Assembly (NCBI RefSeq): GCF_023242945.1
Contig: NZ_JALKFT010000016.1
Span: 1 to 64,000 of the forward strand
Length of the DNA: 64,000 bases
Direction: 5' to 3'
Source of the DNA: Frankia umida
Lineage (GTDB): Bacteria > Actinomycetota > Actinomycetes > Frankiales > Frankiaceae
The translations under genes were made by a program, and so were the position numbers. Shown here in pieces: positions 50,713 through 58,598 of this stretch. Under the pieces are notes generated by a model. It saw only the letters and a program-made list of their open reading frames with translations, searched no databases and was not told the DNA's origin. Numbering within the stretch: the stretch's first letter is position 1; the number at the start of each line of letters is the position of its first letter.

Positions 50713-50841
50713 CCCGTGATCACGACCATGATCACGGCAGCGAATCGGCCGCGATTCGGGGTTTTGGGGCCTTCGGTGCCGCATCATCGCACTCCGACAG
50801 CCGTCCATATTGGTGCATAACGGACGCACGGATGGCCGTGA

Positions 50842-51627
50842 TCAGACCGCGCCGAGGGTGGGTGACGAAACGGGGACACCGTCGGCGGCGGTGCCGTCCG
50901 CGAGGGTGCCGTCCGCGAGGGTGCCGTCCGCGAGGGTGCCGTCGGCGGGGGGGTCGCCCGCGAGGGGGGCGGGGTCGGGGCGCAGGAGGGTCGCGAGCAG
51001 GGTGCGGGCGAGCCAGGTCTGGTAGTCGGGGCGGGTCCAGCCGCGTTGGCGCAGCATGCCGTCCACCGACGGGGAGATGTACATCCAGAGGATGTCGCGG
51101 GCGGTGTCTGCGGGCAGGTCGTCGCGCAGCAGGCCGAGCTCGGACCAGTGGCGGACCGCGGCGGTGGCCCCGAAGAGACGTTCCTGGTCGATGGTCGCGG
51201 CGAACGCCTCGAGGTCCGGGTCGCCGCCGCGGGCCTGGAACACGATGTCCATCAGGTCGCTGATGCGCCCGGACACCCCGGCGGCCATCGCCGCGTAGGC
51301 GTGGGCGGAGTCGAGGGCGCCGCGTGCCGCCCGGAACGCCTTCGACTCCGGACGGTCGATGAAGCTGATCGGTTCGTCGTCACCGGCCAGGGTGACGTCG
51401 TAGACGGCCTTGAGCAGCCCGGCCTTGCCCTCGAAGCGCTTGTAGACGGTCTCCTGGGAGACCCCGGCGGCCGCCGCGACCGTCCGGATCGTCGTGCGTG
51501 CGTAGCCGTGGGCCAGAAAGGACGCGCGGGCGGCGGCCAGCACCCGCTGGCGGGTCCGCCCCGCCCCGGCCTGGCGGGACCGGTTGTCGTACACGCGACC
51601 TGCCCTCACGTCCGCGGACCCTGGCAT
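50842..51627 (-). CDS. TetR-family transcriptional regulator
   Basis: 261 aa from ATG 51627, with minus-strand TAGGCT seven bases upstream (leaderless). HTH at residues about 25-70: RQRVLAAARASFLAHGYART then TIRTVAAAAGVSQETVYKRF. The C-terminal domain keeps the usual helices (DTARDILWMYISPSVDGMLR) and ends in a tail with four ADGTL repeats (15-bp DNA repeats at about 50891-50950), which have no counterpart in the family and look like a recent slippage expansion. Divergent from the SnoaL-like gene, with palindromes between, so probably its repressor. Confidence 0.92.
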   Translation of the reverse strand: MPGSADVRAGRVYDNRSRQAGAGRTRQRVLAAARASFLAHGYARTTIRTVAAAAGVSQETVYKRFEGKAGLLKAVYDVTLAGDDEPISFIDRPESKAFRAARGALDSAHAYAAMAAGVSGRISDLMDIVFQARGGDPDLEAFAATIDQERLFGATAAVRHWSELGLLRDDLPADTARDILWMYISPSVDGMLRQRGWTRPDYQTWLARTLLATLLRPDPAPLAGDPPADGTLADGTLADGTLADGTAADGVPVSSPTLGAV

Positions 51628-51674
51628 TCGATACAGCCTACTGTCACCATTGGATGCAGTCCGCTGTACCGAAC

Positions 51675-51705
51675 TGGACGTCCATCAACAAGGTGGACGT
51701 CCACC
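51675..51705. promoter_or_regulatory. Tandem palindromes, probable TetR operators
   Basis: TGGACGTCCA occurs at 51675-51684 and again at 51694-51703 (extended to the 14-bp GGTGGACGTCCACC, 51692-51705). Centres are 19 bases apart. TACAGC/GCTGTA arms (51632-51637 and 51662-51667) flank the promoter of the TetR gene. All lie between the divergent TetR and SnoaL-like genes. Confidence 0.75.
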
Positions 51706-51722
51706 ACTAGGGAGCACCCCAC

Positions 51723-52352
51723 ATGCCCACCACCACCGACACCACGACCACCGCCACCGCCACCGTCCCGGCGGTGGTTCGTCCCGTCGTCGTGCGGGCG
51801 GCTCGGCCGACGGCCAGCGGACTCGACCGTGACACGCTCGCCGACGTGGCCGTGCGCAACATCGGCGCGATGGTCGACGGCGACCTCGACGACTTCGTCG
51901 CCCTCACCCATCCCCGGGCCGTCAACCGGGAGGCGCAGGCCGAGCCGCCGGCGACCCGCGGGTTGGGCCCCGAGGCGTTCCTGGCCACCGCCCACTGGCT
52001 GCGCGCGGCGTTCTCCGACCTGTCGTTCACCATCGAGGAGATCGTGGTCGAGGGCGACCTGGTCGTCACCCATGGCACCATGTCCGGCCGGCACACCGGT
52101 GACTTCGTCATCTGGACGCCGTCCGGTGAGGTGGAACGTGCCTTCGCCCCCACCGGACGGTCGTTCACCGTCCACCACGCCCACTTCCAGCGCATCCGCG
52201 ACGGCCTGGTCATCGAACACTGGGCCGTGCGCGACGACCAGGCGATGGCGCTGCAGGCCGGCTGGATTCCCCCGACCCCCCGCTACCTGCTGCGCTGCGC
52301 CCTGGCCACCCGCGCCGCCCGCCGCGCCACCCGGTCCGCCCCCACCGTCTGA
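51723..52352 (+). CDS. SnoaL-like (NTF2-fold) ester cyclase-type protein
   Basis: 209 aa, ATG 51723, GGGAGC upstream. After a Thr-rich tail comes a cone-shaped NTF2/SnoaL fold: VRNIGAMVDGDLDDFVALTH, HPRAVNREAQAE, GLGPEAFLATAHWLRAAFSD, LSFTIEEIVVEGDLVVTHGT then MSGRHTGDF, and HHAHFQRIRDGLVIEHWAVRDD with the conserved H-W-x-x-x-D. Members include polyketide cyclases and many enzymes or binding proteins of unknown role. Controlled by the divergent TetR regulator. Full length. Confidence 0.88.
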   Translation: MPTTTDTTTTATATVPAVVRPVVVRAARPTASGLDRDTLADVAVRNIGAMVDGDLDDFVALTHPRAVNREAQAEPPATRGLGPEAFLATAHWLRAAFSDLSFTIEEIVVEGDLVVTHGTMSGRHTGDFVIWTPSGEVERAFAPTGRSFTVHHAHFQRIRDGLVIEHWAVRDDQAMALQAGWIPPTPRYLLRCALATRAARRATRSAPTV

Positions 52353-52390
52353 CCGTGATCCGCCCGCGATCGGGCGGTGCGGCGGTCGGG

Positions 52391-53161
52391 TCAGGCCGTC
52401 GCGGCCGCGGCGTGGAAGGCTCCGGCGCGCAGGAGGGGGACGGTGATGTCCGCGCCGAGAGCGGCGGCGGCCGCGACGTCGTCGTCCCAGCCCAGAGCCA
52501 GCAGTTCCCGGCCGGAGGCCGCCTCGCGCAGCTCGTCGTGCAGGGTGGGGGCGGCGGCGTCGAACGCCGCCCGGGCGGCGCGGGCTTCCGGGGACAGCTG
52601 GGCCCGGGTGAGGTCACCGAGGTGGCGAAGGACCGCACCGGCGCCCAGAAGGTCCTCGACGGCGGGACGCAGCGGGCCCGCGTGCGCCACACCCGAGGCG
52701 TCGGGCCAGCGTTCCCCGGAGGCGATCACCGCGACCGTGCGGCCCGCGGCGACCTCGGTGGCGAGCAGACGTCCGACCGCGGGCGCGTTACGCAGGCAGC
52801 CGGCGAGCACCGTCGCACCGTAGCCGGCCGCGGTGGTCGACAGCGCGGAACCGTTGGGGGAGGGCAGGACCAGGCGGGTCCCGGCCGGGATGCGGGCGAG
52901 GTCGGTCGGGGACAGAGACCAGGCGCCCGGGTCCTCCCGCATACCGGCGAGGACCGCGCCGTGGTCGGCGGCGAAACCGGCGGCGCGGCCGTCACGCCAC
53001 CCGTAGGGCAGCACCACCGCACCCCGGCTGACCGCGACACTCACCGCGGTGGTGAACCGCAGCACGTCGACGAGCACCACCAGGTCGCTCACCGGTGCCA
53101 GCACCGCCAGATCCCGCTCCCCCCACCCGAACCGCACCGCGAACACGCGCTGCTGCGGCAT
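52391..53161 (-). CDS. comB: 2-phosphosulfolactate phosphatase-family protein
   Basis: 256 aa from ATG 53161 with GGGGAGA six bases upstream; the frame continues into an unrelated remnant. ComB family motifs: VVLVDVLRFTTAVSVAVSRG (the V-V-I-D-V-L-R-A/F-T-T-T motif with the Mg-binding Asp), RLVLPSPNGSALS (S-P-N-G-S/T), VLAGCLRNAPAVGRLLATE and VAVIASGERWPDASGVAHAG (G-E-R-W ... the acidic cluster). ComB removes phosphate from 2-phosphosulfolactate in coenzyme M synthesis; in bacteria without methanogenesis the role is unclear. Stands alone, 66 bases after a phosphotransferase remnant. Confidence 0.9.
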   Translation of the reverse strand: MPQQRVFAVRFGWGERDLAVLAPVSDLVVLVDVLRFTTAVSVAVSRGAVVLPYGWRDGRAAGFAADHGAVLAGMREDPGAWSLSPTDLARIPAGTRLVLPSPNGSALSTTAAGYGATVLAGCLRNAPAVGRLLATEVAAGRTVAVIASGERWPDASGVAHAGPLRPAVEDLLGAGAVLRHLGDLTRAQLSPEARAARAAFDAAAPTLHDELREAASGRELLALGWDDDVAAAAALGADITVPLLRAGAFHAAAATA

Positions 53162-53175
53162 CGCCGTCTCCCCTC

Positions 53176-53220
53176 GTCCCGCTAGTCCCGCTAGTCCCGC
53201 TCGTCCCGCTCGTCCCGCTC
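53176..53220. repeat. 9-bp tandem repeat in the comB leader
   Basis: GTCCCGCT(A/C) repeats five times directly upstream of comB, ending 15 bases before its start codon. Number changes by slippage would alter the leader length. Confidence 0.8.
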
Positions 53221-53226
53221 GTCTCT

Positions 53227-53540
53227 CTAAAGGACCCTGTCGCCCAGAACACGTTCGAGTGCCGCCTGGCCGGCCGGTCCCCAGGTCGGTTTGCCACCGG
53301 GAACGCCCCGCCGCCCGTTCTCGCCGACCCTCAGCAGGACCAGGCTTCGGTGGAGGGCCAGACCGCGGGCACGGCGGATCGTCCGCGGGATCCCCGACGC
53401 ACAGGTCACCGAAGTCGACCACACCGGCGAGTGTTCCGTCGGCGACGACGACGTTCGCCGGATGCAGATCACCATGCACCCACAGCGGTGGGCCCGCCCA
53501 CGCGGGCGCCGCGTCCGTTGTCCTCGTGGTGAGACGGTCA
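53227..53540 (-). pseudogene. Frameshifted remnant of an aminoglycoside-phosphotransferase family gene
   Basis: The minus strand reads APAWAGPPLWVHGDLHPANV then VADGTLAGVVDFGDLCVGDP in one frame, the H-G-D-x-x-x-x-N catalytic loop and D-F-G-D metal site of APH-type kinases. It then continues in the adjacent frame with RRARGLALHRSLVLL and GGKPTWGPAGQAALERVLGD, the family's C-terminal end. A frameshift near 53380 and the lack of an N-lobe make it a pseudogene. It lies 24 bases from an intact APH gene of a different subgroup. Confidence 0.75.
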
Positions 53541-53563
53541 TCCCCGGTGGCACCGGTGCGAGA

Positions 53564-54319
53564 TCAGCGCAGGGCGCGCAGCCAGGCGTCGGTCGAGGCG
53601 CTCAGATACTCGGCGGTGGCCTGCCAGTAGGGGCCGTCCTCGGTCCAGATCCTGGCCCACGGTTGCCGCCCGCGTCGCGCGCCGTCGCGCAGCAGGTCGT
53701 GCATCGCGGCGGCGCGCCGTCCCAGCAGGTGGGCCAGCTGCGGGCGGGACGGGGCGTCCAGGCCGTAGCCGTCGACGAAGGCGCGTAGCCGCGCCGCCGA
53801 CCGCCCCATCGGACGGTCGGCGCGCAGGCCTGCGATGCTCTGCGCGGCGTAGGCGAGATCCCACAGCCGGGAACTCGGCGCGGTCGCGTCCCAGTCGATG
53901 AGCACCCAGCCGCGGGCGGAGTCGACGAGGTTCCACGGCGCGACGTCGTTGTGGCAGACCAGCTCCTCCCGGTCGGGTGGGATCAGCCGGTTCCACGTCG
54001 CCGTCGGCGGTGGGCGCCACGCGGCGAGGGCCTGGTGCAGGTCGGCCAGCATCCGTCCCAGCGAGGCCAGGCGGGCCGTCGGGTAGGTGCCGGCGGGGTC
54101 GCCGAGCGGCCCGGGGATGTACTCGAGCACCTGGCGTCCCCGCTCGTCGCGGCCCAGGGCCCGCGGGGCCCCGGTGAAACCGACCGCGTGCAGGTGGTGC
54201 AGGACCGCGTCCACCGTGTCGGTCCAGGGGCCGACCGGACGGCGCACCGTGTCGCCGACCCGCACCACCCCGGCCGTGACCCGCCCGGCCAGCGGCACCT
54301 CCCCTGCCCCCTCGCCCAT
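53564..54319 (-). CDS. Phosphotransferase of the aminoglycoside/choline kinase (APH) family
   Basis: 251 aa from ATG 54319, AAGGAA six bases upstream; the frame beyond is non-coding. C-lobe motifs: LVCHNDVAPWNLV (H-N-D-x-x-x-x-N catalytic loop) and WVLIDWDATAPSSRLWDLAY (D-W-D metal site). N-lobe: VRVGDTVRRPVGPWTDTVDA then LEYIPG as hinge. Transfers the gamma-phosphate of ATP to a small hydroxyl compound; resistance is possible but not implied. Followed by the remnant at 53227-53540. Confidence 0.88.
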   Translation of the reverse strand: MGEGAGEVPLAGRVTAGVVRVGDTVRRPVGPWTDTVDAVLHHLHAVGFTGAPRALGRDERGRQVLEYIPGPLGDPAGTYPTARLASLGRMLADLHQALAAWRPPPTATWNRLIPPDREELVCHNDVAPWNLVDSARGWVLIDWDATAPSSRLWDLAYAAQSIAGLRADRPMGRSAARLRAFVDGYGLDAPSRPQLAHLLGRRAAAMHDLLRDGARRGRQPWARIWTEDGPYWQATAEYLSASTDAWLRALR

Positions 54320-54423
54320 CTCTGTTCCTTTTCCTTCTTCCGTTTCTTCCGTCACCCGGGGGCGGCCGCATCCCGGTCCGCCCGCGCCAGGTCCGCTGTA
54401 ACCGGGCCGCCGGCCGCTTCGGA

Positions 54424-55125
54424 TCAGGCCGGGGGCTGCCCGTAGCCGGGCTGGCCCTCCTGACCGAGCGGGCGCTGACCAGCCTGGCCGTGGCCGGGTT
54501 GCCCCTGACCAGGCTGACCGTAGACGGGCTGACCGTAATCGGGCTGGCCAGGGCCGGGCTGACCAGGGCCTGGCCAGACGGGCTGACCGTGAACAGCCTG
54601 GCCGGGTCCGGGCTGGCCGGGTCCGGGCTGGCCGGCGTTCGGCGGGCCGTAGCCGGGCGGGCCGTAACCGGGCCAGCCGGGTGTGGCGTCGGTGCCGATC
54701 TGGCCCGGCTGGGCCAGCGTGCGGTCGAACCACCACCGCGTCTCACTGCCCAGGACCCATCCGATCAGCAGGATCGCGAAGACGATCGCGACCACGCTGG
54801 TGCCGGTCCCACTCACCAGGCTGGCGATGCCCACCAGAATCACGATGCCTTCGGCCACCACCACGACCTGCAGGGCGGCCGCTATCCGACGGATCACCAG
54901 AACCGCGGCGAGAACCTGCGCCGCTCCCACCACGAAACCCAGGATGACAAGAAAACGGAGCAGGCTCACATCTTCTTCCTGGCCATGTTCGATCCGGTCG
55001 TCGACCAGCATCCGCACCAGGATCGATGACACGATGTTCAACGCTGCCTGGATGAACAGAAAAGCGACCAAGAATTTCAGCTTCCTCGGCATTCCTGTCT
55101 GCTGCGGCGCGAATCCCCCGGTCAT
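54424..55125 (-). CDS. Four-helix membrane protein with Gln/Gly/Pro-rich tail
   Basis: 233 aa from ATG 55125 (GGAGG eight bases upstream). Helices: LKFLVAFLFIQAALNIVSSI, FLVILGFVVGAAQVLAAVLV, ALQVVVVAEGIVILVGIASL and SVVAIVFAILLIGWVLGS. The last 90 residues are a flexible cytoplasmic tail of repeats like GPGQPGPGQPDYGQPVYGQP. Family of small actinobacterial membrane proteins with such tails; function unknown. The tail DNA is a low-complexity repeat (54440-54650). Confidence 0.82.
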   Translation of the reverse strand: MTGGFAPQQTGMPRKLKFLVAFLFIQAALNIVSSILVRMLVDDRIEHGQEEDVSLLRFLVILGFVVGAAQVLAAVLVIRRIAAALQVVVVAEGIVILVGIASLVSGTGTSVVAIVFAILLIGWVLGSETRWWFDRTLAQPGQIGTDATPGWPGYGPPGYGPPNAGQPGPGQPGPGQAVHGQPVWPGPGQPGPGQPDYGQPVYGQPGQGQPGHGQAGQRPLGQEGQPGYGQPPA

Positions 55126-55704
55126 TCCACCATCCTCCACTCGGCCATGATCAGGACCGGACCAATCGCATCATTATGGGGGGTCCGTCCATATCAGGAC
55201 GACGTTCACAAGAGTTCCCGGAGCCCGACGACGGCGCCCCCGGCGTCCGTCCAGGCTCCCCACCAGGCACGATGCGCTACACCGGACAGGCCTGTCACCC
55301 ACCGCTGTCAGATGAATGACATCGAGGGCGGCCCACCGACCGTCAGCCGCGGGTGACGGTCGTTCGACAACGGGCCGGTGTCGAGCGCCACGGAAAGCCC
55401 AGCGAAAGCGAACCGGCCCGCGCTCGCGGTCCTCGAAGTGAGCCCCGTCCTGGCCATGTCCGGAACCGAGCAGGTGTCACACAGCCCCGGGCCATCGCGG
55501 CCCACATCGTGGGGCTTGTCGCACGAGGGACGAGGACACCGAACCACCGCTGCCAGCGGAACTGATCCGCGCCCTGGCCAGGACGGACGGGGCGTGGGAA
55601 GGCTGGCAGGACACCGACCAGCGGACGAGCGGACGAGCGGACGAGCACAGCGCGCCGGTTGCGCCTGTACCGGCACCTGCTGCCCCGGTACATAGGATGC
55701 GCGG
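55126..55704. other. Long intergenic region
   Basis: 579 bases without a supported gene. Open frames on both strands lack ribosome sites and family motifs. Contains an 8-bp tandem repeat CGGACGAG x3 (55622-55645) and the -10 TAGGAT (55693-55698) of the next gene. Confidence 0.5.
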
Positions 55705-56568
55705 GTGGCGACAGCCGAATGCGATATCACGCTTCCGGACGGGCGCACAGTGCACGTCTATGACAGCGGCGACGGTGGGAACGCGGGCATGCCCACCGTC
55801 TACTGGCATCACGGCTCGCCGCAGGTCGGTGTACCGCCGGAGCCGCTGGTCGCCGCCGGTGGGGGCACGGTGCGCTGGTTGTCGCACGACCGTCCCGGAT
55901 ACGGCGGGTCCGACCCCCACCACGGCCGTTCGGTGGCCGCGGTGGCCGCCGACGTCGCCTGTGTCGCGGACGCGCTGGGCGTCGACCGGTTCGCGGTGAT
56001 GGGGCAGTCCGGTGGTGGGCCGCATGCTCTGGCCTGCGCCGGTGTGCTGGAAGGCCGTGTGCTGGGCGCCGTCTGCGTCTCGGGTCTGGCCCCTTTCGAC
56101 GCGGCGGGCCTGGACTGGTTCGCCGCGATGGGGGACGCCGGAGCCGCCGAGTTCCGCGCCGCGGCGCGTGGCCGCGCGGCCCTCCAGGAACATTTCGCCG
56201 CCGGGGCGAGGATCGACGAGTCCATGTTCGCTCCCGCCGACATGGCCGCGTTCTCCGGGGCGTACGGCCCCTGGCTGATCTCCTCCGTCGCACGCGCCAT
56301 GGACGGCGACCTCGACGCCTATCTCGACGATTTCGCCGCGTTCACCGCCCCCTGGGGTTTCGATATCGACATCACCGTTCCGGTGCTTTTCGTACACGGC
56401 GCGCAGGACCTTTTCGTGCCCGCCGAGCATTCCCGGTGGATGGCGCGTCACTGTCGGCGCGGCGAGCTGTGGCTGACCCCCGACGACGGCCACCTCTCGA
56501 TTTTCGACCACGCCGAACGTGCCGTGACCTGGCTGCTCGATCACACGGAGGACCGCCCGGCGCGGTGA
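55705..56568 (+). CDS. Alpha/beta hydrolase
   Basis: 287 aa, GTG 55705; the -10 TAGGAT ends six bases upstream (leaderless). Fold motifs: VYWHHGSPQVGVPPEPL (H-G-S-P oxyanion turn), WLSHDRPGYGGSDPHH, nucleophile elbow GQSGGGPHALACAGVL with Ser at about residue 108, VPVLFVHGAQDLFVP (acid) and PDDGHLSIF (His). No signal peptide. H-H-G-x-P and G-Q-S-G-G-G-P-H-A are typical of the epoxide-hydrolase/prolyl-peptidase-like group in actinomycetes. Substrate unknown. Confidence 0.9.
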   Translation: MATAECDITLPDGRTVHVYDSGDGGNAGMPTVYWHHGSPQVGVPPEPLVAAGGGTVRWLSHDRPGYGGSDPHHGRSVAAVAADVACVADALGVDRFAVMGQSGGGPHALACAGVLEGRVLGAVCVSGLAPFDAAGLDWFAAMGDAGAAEFRAAARGRAALQEHFAAGARIDESMFAPADMAAFSGAYGPWLISSVARAMDGDLDAYLDDFAAFTAPWGFDIDITVPVLFVHGAQDLFVPAEHSRWMARHCRRGELWLTPDDGHLSIFDHAERAVTWLLDHTEDRPAR

Positions 56569-56592
56569 CTCGACGTCTCGTCCTGTTCGTTC

Positions 56593-57315
56593 CTACCGCA
56601 GGTGTCGGGTGAAGAACCGGTTTCCGCTGTCGCCCTCGAACGCCGGGACGCCGGTGTGTCCGCCCATGTTGGCGTGCAGCGTCTTCTCGGTGGAGCCGAA
56701 GGCGTCGAACAGGTCCAGGGTCTGGGAGCGGTCGTTGTGCTCGTCGTCCCACTGCAGCAGGACCTGCAGCGGGATGGTGATCTGGCGGGCCTGTTCGACC
56801 AGGGCGGCGGGTACGAAACTCCCGGCGAACAGCAACGCGGCCGCGATCCGCGGCTCGAGTACCGCCATCCGGATGCCGATGGAGATCAACCCTCCCGCAT
56901 AGCCGACCGGGCCGCCGATCTCGGGCAGCACCAGGAGCTCGTCGAGTGCGGCCCGCCATTCCGGAACCGCTTTCTCGACCAGGGGGAGGACGAGCCGGTC
57001 GACGATCTCCTCGACCGGCTCACCGGCCTCCAGCGCCCGGCGCAGGTCGGCGCGGGCCTGCTCGGCGGCGGCCCAGCGGGGCCGGTCGCCGCTGCCGGGC
57101 AGCTCGAGGGTGGCCGCGGCGAAACCCGCCGCCACGCAGCCCCGGGCCCGGGCCGCCAGCCGCGGATACATGGCGTGCAGCCCGCCGGGATGACCGAGCA
57201 GGATCAGCGGCACCGACGCCGACGTGGACGTCCACAGGATGCCGGGGATCTCGCCGAGGGTGAAGGAACGTTCGAGGACAGTGTCGTCGAGGCGCTGGTG
57301 CGAGGTGAACCGCAT
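56593..57315 (-). CDS. Alpha/beta hydrolase-fold protein with altered nucleophile elbow
   Basis: 240 aa from ATG 57315 with GGAAGG eight bases upstream. It follows a dienelactone-hydrolase-like group: SVPLILLGHPGGLHAMYPRL, FAAATLELPGSGDRPRW, IPLQVLLQWDDEHNDR (acid) and GGHTGVP (His). In this group the elbow reads G-Y-W-G-x-S-M-G; here it is VGYAGGLISIGIRMA, so the serine position is Leu or shifted. It is therefore either inactive or uses other residues. Length is normal and codon use is good, so the gene is maintained. Convergent to the hydrolase at 55705. Confidence 0.82.
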   Translation of the reverse strand: MRFTSHQRLDDTVLERSFTLGEIPGILWTSTSASVPLILLGHPGGLHAMYPRLAARARGCVAAGFAAATLELPGSGDRPRWAAAEQARADLRRALEAGEPVEEIVDRLVLPLVEKAVPEWRAALDELLVLPEIGGPVGYAGGLISIGIRMAVLEPRIAAALLFAGSFVPAALVEQARQITIPLQVLLQWDDEHNDRSQTLDLFDAFGSTEKTLHANMGGHTGVPAFEGDSGNRFFTRHLR

Positions 57316-57640
57316 GGTCGTGCCTTCCGGGAGCGTGCTGGGACGGTGCTCCCGGACGACCTAGCGCCCGACCGTGACCCCGCAGGGGAGCACCCATGTC
57401 GATGCTGCGTGCACGGGTACCACCTCCTCGGTCTCCTGTCCGGCCTCCGGCATCCTAGCAGCGCTCGCCATCCCGCGGCCACCGGGTTCACACATCGGCC
57501 GCGGGATGCCCGGGCGGGGTGTGCGGGCTCTGCTGGTGGGTGGATGACGACCTGACAGCACTGCCCGCGACGGCGGTGTTCCTCACGGTCGCGACGCAAA
57601 GCCGGACCCGGCGGCGGGGCGGTGACGGTGCGCCGCCACA
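57316..57640. other. Divergent intergenic region with large stem-loop
   Basis: 325 bases between divergent genes. Contains the 12-bp-arm inverted repeat at 57469-57508; otherwise I see no gene. Confidence 0.5.
57469..57508. repeat. 12-bp perfect inverted repeat
   Basis: CATCCCGCGGCC (57469-57480) and GGCCGCGGGATG (57497-57508) with a 16-base loop, midway between divergent genes. It may be an RNA hairpin or a regulator site. Confidence 0.6.
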
Positions 57641-58327
57641 ATGTCGGCTGTGCTCGACTGGTCTCACAACACCTACTACCAGCGGCTGTTGCTGCGCCAC
57701 CTGCCGCGGCCCTGCCGGCGGGTGCTCGATGTCGGCTGTGGCACCGGGGCGTTCGCGGCCCGCCTCGCCCAACGGGTCGAGCACGTCGACGCCGTCGACC
57801 GGTCCGCGCCGATGATCGAACAGGCCCGGCGGCACACCCCCGACACCGTCACCTGCGTGCTCGCGGATGTGCTGGTCGACCCGCTGCCGGGCAGGGACTA
57901 TGACGCGATCGTGTCGATCACCGCGCTGCACCACATGCCGTTGGAGGCCGCCCTCGAGGTGCTCGGGGCCGCGCTGCGGCCCGGCGGAGTCCTCGCCGCC
58001 GTCGTTCTTCCCCGCAGGGACCTGCGCCGGGAGTGGCCTGTCGAACTCGCCGCCGCGGTCGGTCATCGCCTGCTCGGCGTCGTCTTCCTCGTGACCGGGC
58101 TGCTGCGGGGCGGCCACCCCTGCGCGAAGGAGCACCACACGCGCACGGGCATGCCCGTGCTCATCGACGCGCCGCTGACCACACGCCAGGCCGCCCGGGT
58201 GGCCGCCGCGGTACTTCCCGGCGCGCGGGTGCGACGGCTGCTGTTCTGGCGTTACCTCCTGCTGTGGGAGAAGCCGCGGGACGCGTGTCCCACACCCTCA
58301 CCTGGCCCGGGACACCCGCGGGGATGA
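57641..58327 (+). CDS. Class I SAM-dependent methyltransferase
   Basis: 228 aa, ATG 57641. N-terminal LDWSHNTYYQRLLLRHLPRP leads into motif I RVLDVGCGTGAFAARL, post-I VDAVDRSAPMIEQARRH, motif II DYDAIVSITALHHMPLEAAL and motif III ALRPGGVLAAVVLPRRDL. The Y-Y-x-x-L-L-x-x-L-P pattern is common in small actinobacterial methyltransferases of unknown substrate. A hydrophobic helix (LAAAVGHRLLGVVFLVTGLL) follows, which could associate with the membrane. No clear ribosome site. Confidence 0.88.
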   Translation: MSAVLDWSHNTYYQRLLLRHLPRPCRRVLDVGCGTGAFAARLAQRVEHVDAVDRSAPMIEQARRHTPDTVTCVLADVLVDPLPGRDYDAIVSITALHHMPLEAALEVLGAALRPGGVLAAVVLPRRDLRREWPVELAAAVGHRLLGVVFLVTGLLRGGHPCAKEHHTRTGMPVLIDAPLTTRQAARVAAAVLPGARVRRLLFWRYLLLWEKPRDACPTPSPGPGHPRG

Positions 58328-58598
58328 TCGCGGGGACCTGGTGCCCCTGCGCGTACCCGACCGCGGCTGGCTACACGGGCGCGTTTTGGCCCCGCCCGAG
58401 GCCCTCCTCGCCGACGAGTGTGGTCCTCGCTGTTCACCCAAGCCCTCGCGTCGCCCACACCCCCGGCGCGGAAGAAGCCACCGGCCCGCCGCTCCCGGCT
58501 GGACCCCTTCAAGAACGCGATCGATGCGATGCTCCACGCCGAGCGGGACGACCCGACCCGGCAGCCCCTCACCATCCACATGTACACGCATTTTCGGA

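Larger units (their letters stand above)
50480..50841. other. Repeat-containing intergenic region
   Basis: 362 bases between convergent genes. It contains (GGGGAC)n at 50520-50550 and the 77-bp repeat copy 3 at 50636-50712. No gene supported. Confidence 0.7.

Noticed and set aside
50891..50950. CRISPR-like or regulatory direct repeats
   Set aside because: The 15-bp repeats are in frame inside the TetR gene and code for an ADGTL tail.
55308..55748. Possible gene in the 579-base gap
   Set aside because: Frames on both strands lack start signals and any ordered or family-like sequence.
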